The notes under the pieces: model-generated | Database searches by the model: none | What the model was told of the DNA's origin: nothing | What the model saw: the letters and a program-made list of their open reading frames with translations, nothing else | Part shown: piece after piece, positions 33,476-35,988 of the stretch | Layout of the letters: every line of letters begins with the position of its first letter | Numbering within the stretch: the stretch's first letter is position 1 | From: Acidimicrobiaceae bacterium | GTDB taxonomy: Bacteria > Actinomycetota > Acidimicrobiia > Acidimicrobiales > Aldehydirespiratoraceae | Length of the DNA stretch: 35,988 nt | Direction: 5' to 3' | Assembly (NCBI GenBank): GCA_016845585.1 | Contig: JAERSO010000128.1 | Location: 1-35,988 of the forward strand | Program-made: the position numbers and the translations under genes

Positions 33476-34539
33476 CCCTCCGGATACGGCGTATCGCCGA
33501 CCTCGGTCTGGAGACGGGCGAGCTCGGTCTCCAGCTCAGCTCTGACGGCCGCGTAGGAGGGATCGTCGATCACGTTCTCGATCTCGAGCGGGTCGTTGTA
33601 GTAGCAGATCAGCTTGTGTGTGCGAGTACGGATGCCGTAGTGGGCGCGGCAGTTGTGGGAGCCGTCCCGGTGCATCCAGTAGCGGTAGTACATCGACATC
33701 GGCCAGTCGTCGGGCGTCTGGCCATTGAGGATCGGCGCGAACGATCGGCCCTGCACATGGTCGGGGATGTCGACCCCCATGAGGTCGGGCAGGGTCGGAC
33801 GTGTAGACGACGATCGTGTTCTCGGCCAGGCCCGTGGCTTCGAGGTTGGTCGAGCATCCGACCGACGCCGTCGTCGATCGCGGCGACGACACGCAGGTAG
33901 TCCTTGATGTAGCGCTGATACCGCCAGTCGATCTCCTCGTCGGGTGAGAGACCTTCGGGCACGACGGCCTTGAGGTCGATGATCGGATCGAGGTCCATCA
34001 TCTGCATTCGGGTCGCGTGCACGACCTCGGCCCGGCCCACGAGGTCATCGCGGAACGTGTCGGGCTGCGGGATCTCGATGTCGTCGTACATCGTGAAATG
34101 TCTGGGCGCGGGTTCCCATGTGCGATGGGGCGCCTTGTGGTGACAGAACAGGGCGAACGGTTGGTCGGCGTACCGATCGATGAAGCGGATGGAGTCGTCG
34201 GTGATCAGATCGGTGACGTAGCCCCGCGCTCGAAGATCTCGCCGTTCGATCGGAGCATCACGGGGTTGTGGTAGTGGCCTTGGCCGGGGAGCACCTGCCA
34301 GAAGTCGAACCCGGTGGGATCGGCACCGGGACCGTGCCCGAGATGCCACTTGCCGATCATCCCGGTCGTGTAGCCGGTATCCTGCAGCGCCTTCGGGAAG
34401 GTCCACAACGTGTTGTCGAGCGGGGTGGCGAGGGTGGTGACGTCGTTGACGTGGTTGTAGGTGCCCGTCAGGATCGCGGCGCGGCTCGGCGCACAGAAGT
34501 CATCGTCGGACCGTAGCTGTGTGGTTCCGGTGTCGTCTG
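33472..34539 (-). pseudogene. Decayed arylsulfatase-type sulfatase
   Basis: Pieces of one type I sulfatase appear in order in different frames. The active-site motif CAPSRAAILTG with the formylglycine Cys is first, followed by GKWHLGHGPGADPTGFDF. Next are YVTDLITDDSIRFIDRYADQ and HKAPHRTWEPA, then LAENTIVVYTSD, then MGVDIPDHVQGRSFAPIL and SMYYRYWMHRDGSHNCRAHYG. The part upstream of CAPSRA, which normally carries the first metal-binding Asp pair, is missing. A one-base loss in the C-run at 34222-34225 and another shift near 33850 break the frame. After YTSD the usual 80 or so residues are missing and the text jumps to MGVDIP. KLICYYNDPLEIENV also lacks the usual stretch. A functional enzyme is not possible. 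Confidence 0.88.
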
Positions 34540-34586
34540 GCTGACCTGTCCCTATCGGGACAGGGGTCTGACCCCACCGTCCCAAC
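34540..34586 (-). repeat. 47-bp REP-like repeat, right copy (inverted)
   Basis: This is the reverse complement of the copy at 32080-32126. It begins at the last base of the M20 peptidase stop codon and ends about 30 bp before the truncated sulfatase homology. The two stems are unchanged. Confidence 0.9.
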
Positions 34587-35944
34587 TAGGGGCGGTTGGT
34601 TTCGTCGAAGCCGCGGACGATCCGGCCCCAGAAGTCGGTGACAAGGCGGAGCGACTCGAGGTCGATCCGCTCGTTGTTGCCGTGGAAGCGGGTGCCGAAG
34701 TCGGTCATGTCGATGTCGGGCGAGAAGATGCCGGCGCCGTAGACGGTTGACCCGTAGGGGCGGTAGTGGCGGGCGTCGGTGCCGCCGACGATCAGGCCGG
34801 GGTGCACGCGAGCGGTCGGATCGGCGGCATGCACTGCGTTCTCGATGACGCCCCACATCGGAGTGTCCTGGGGGGAGCGGCTGGCCATGCGATCGCTCAG
34901 CACTTCGATCTCCACGAAGTCGGCGAGGTCGCCGATGGCGGCTTCGAGTTCCATACGGACGTAGTCGGAGTCCTGGCCGGGCAGGGTGCGGATATCGACG
35001 TCGATGTGGACGGCATCGGGGATCACGTTGATCTTCTGGCCCCCGTGCACGATGTTCGGCGAGATCGACATGTGCGAGCAGGCGTGCAGCATCTTCCCGC
35101 CGAGGTCGCCGAGTGCGACAGCAGTGTCCCAGACCCGTTCGGGATCCATCAGGGCGGCGCGCAACTCTCCCTCCAGGCCCAGGGCATCCAGGAGGCCGAC
35201 CCACAGGTCGTCCAGTTGTGGGGTGGGGCGGTGTGCGCCGAGTCGGCGTAGAACCTCAGCCGCCTTCAGCAGCGCATTGTCGGCACCCAGCGGCATCGAG
35301 CCGTGTCCGGGTGTTCCCCGCACCGTCAACCGCACGCCGCCGGCACCCTTCTCCGCCACATTGATCAGCACTGACCGGCCGTTGTCGTGGCTGAACCCGA
35401 AGCCACCCATCTCGGTGAGGACATAGTCGGCCTTGACCGCGTCGTTCTCGTTCTCGAGCATCCATTCCGCACCCCAGTGGCCGCCGGCCTCTTCGTCGGC
35501 GACCGCGAAGTAGATCAGATCACCCTTCGGCGTGTATCCGGAGGTGGCGAGGTCCTTGAAGGCCACGGCCATCGACGACGTGAGGTTCAGCATGTCGATG
35601 GCACCGCGGCCCCAGACCTCGTCCGTGCCATCGGAACTCCGGATGATCTCGCCGCCGAACGGATCATTGTCCCAGCCGTCCTGGTTGACGGGTACGACAT
35701 CGGTGTGGCCCATGAGACACAAGGAGGGCGCGTTCGGGTCACTTCCCTCAACGCGGGCGACGAGCGAGCCGCGTCCGGGAGCGGGTTCGTAGCGCTGGAC
35801 GTCGAGTCCGTCGCCCTCGAGGAAGCCTTGCAGCGTGTCGACCGACCGAAGCTCGTGGCCCGACTCCTTGCTGCCGTCGTTCACGCATTCGTTGCGGATG
35901 AGCTGCTGGAGGAGCTCAGTGGTGGTGTCGACAAGTTCAGCCAT
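34586..35944 (-). CDS. M20 family metallopeptidase
   Basis: The 452-residue protein has the M20 di-zinc residues: H80 and D82 in MGHTDVVP, D117 in WGRGAIDMLN, E151-E152 in VADEEAGG, and a later TEMGG. A dimerisation domain follows (VRLTVRGTPGHGSMPLGADN). The C-terminal FHGNNERI supplies a metal His. M20 enzymes include carboxypeptidases, aminoacylases and succinyl-diaminopimelate desuccinylases; the substrate is not certain here. ATG 35944 is preceded by TAGGGT five bases upstream. The remaining 44 bp of the window hold no gene I can support. Confidence 0.93.
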   Translation of the reverse strand: MAELVDTTTELLQQLIRNECVNDGSKESGHELRSVDTLQGFLEGDGLDVQRYEPAPGRGSLVARVEGSDPNAPSLCLMGHTDVVPVNQDGWDNDPFGGEIIRSSDGTDEVWGRGAIDMLNLTSSMAVAFKDLATSGYTPKGDLIYFAVADEEAGGHWGAEWMLENENDAVKADYVLTEMGGFGFSHDNGRSVLINVAEKGAGGVRLTVRGTPGHGSMPLGADNALLKAAEVLRRLGAHRPTPQLDDLWVGLLDALGLEGELRAALMDPERVWDTAVALGDLGGKMLHACSHMSISPNIVHGGQKINVIPDAVHIDVDIRTLPGQDSDYVRMELEAAIGDLADFVEIEVLSDRMASRSPQDTPMWGVIENAVHAADPTARVHPGLIVGGTDARHYRPYGSTVYGAGIFSPDIDMTDFGTRFHGNNERIDLESLRLVTDFWGRIVRGFDETNRP

Positions 35945-35949
35945 GCACC

Positions 35950-35955
35950 ACCCTA
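35950..35955 (-). promoter_or_regulatory. -10 box TAGGGT of the M20 peptidase gene
   Basis: TAGGGT on the minus strand ends five bases before ATG 35944, slightly closer than the other leaderless boxes. Confidence 0.45.
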
Positions 35956-35988
35956 TGCGCCGACGCCGGAAGGGGCGGGGGTCGGACC

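Overview
The window is a gene-dense, high-GC stretch of chromosome from an actinobacterium, most likely the class Acidimicrobiia (Ilumatobacter-like). I infer this from a WhiB regulator, DUF2017 beside ClpS, a Thr/Pro-rich secreted-protein tail, a caa3-type cytochrome oxidase cluster, and many genes whose TAnnnT -10 box lies only 5-8 nt upstream of the start codon (leaderless promoters). No species call is possible from sequence alone.

Layout. 1-900: the tail of a probable Clp ATPase and a Thr-rich secreted-protein fragment. 0.9-6.1 kb: purA, a B-box-like zinc protein, purB, a conserved unknown, and an ACT-domain malic enzyme. 6.1-6.5 kb: a Glu-Asp-Phe tRNA operon with a strong terminator. 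6.5-8 kb: plsY-like and degV-like genes. 8-10.6 kb: DUF2017-clpS-ctaA divergent from ctaB. 10.8-19 kb: a large cytochrome oxidase operon. 19-22.7 kb: serS-methyltransferase, a fluC pair, pdxH and a lipoprotein. 22.7-25 kb: a TlpA/CcdA redox pair with a poly-gamma-glutamate hydrolase homologue. 25.2-26 kb: a WhiB7/WblC-like gene behind a long structured leader. 26-32 kb: a frameshifted acetyltransferase, thioesterase, CoA-transferase, MBL hydrolase, orn, dut, NUDIX, a small ATPase-like protein and DUF4031. 32-34.6 kb: a segment bounded by two inverted 47-bp repeats, holding an alkylsulfatase-like gene and a decayed sulfatase. 34.6-36 kb: an M20 peptidase.

The most unusual content is in the oxidase operon. 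Upstream of a complete caa3 oxidase (coxB with fused cytochrome c, coxA, coxC, coxD, ctaG) lie three membrane genes: a subunit I homologue that has lost all six metal-binding histidines, a subunit III paralogue, and a CtaF-like protein with an extra C-terminal membrane domain. ctaA and ctaB, next door, make the heme A that the real oxidase needs.

The second notable system is the whiB leader. A probable promoter is followed by a 51-codon upstream ORF with a strong ribosome binding site. Next comes a textbook intrinsic terminator, whose 3' arm is perfectly complementary to a 9-nt stretch of the upstream ORF, and then whiB. This resembles the translation-dependent attenuation known for whiB7. 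Third, the two 47-bp inverted repeats differ only at unpaired positions, and one of them abuts the truncated end of the sulfatase.
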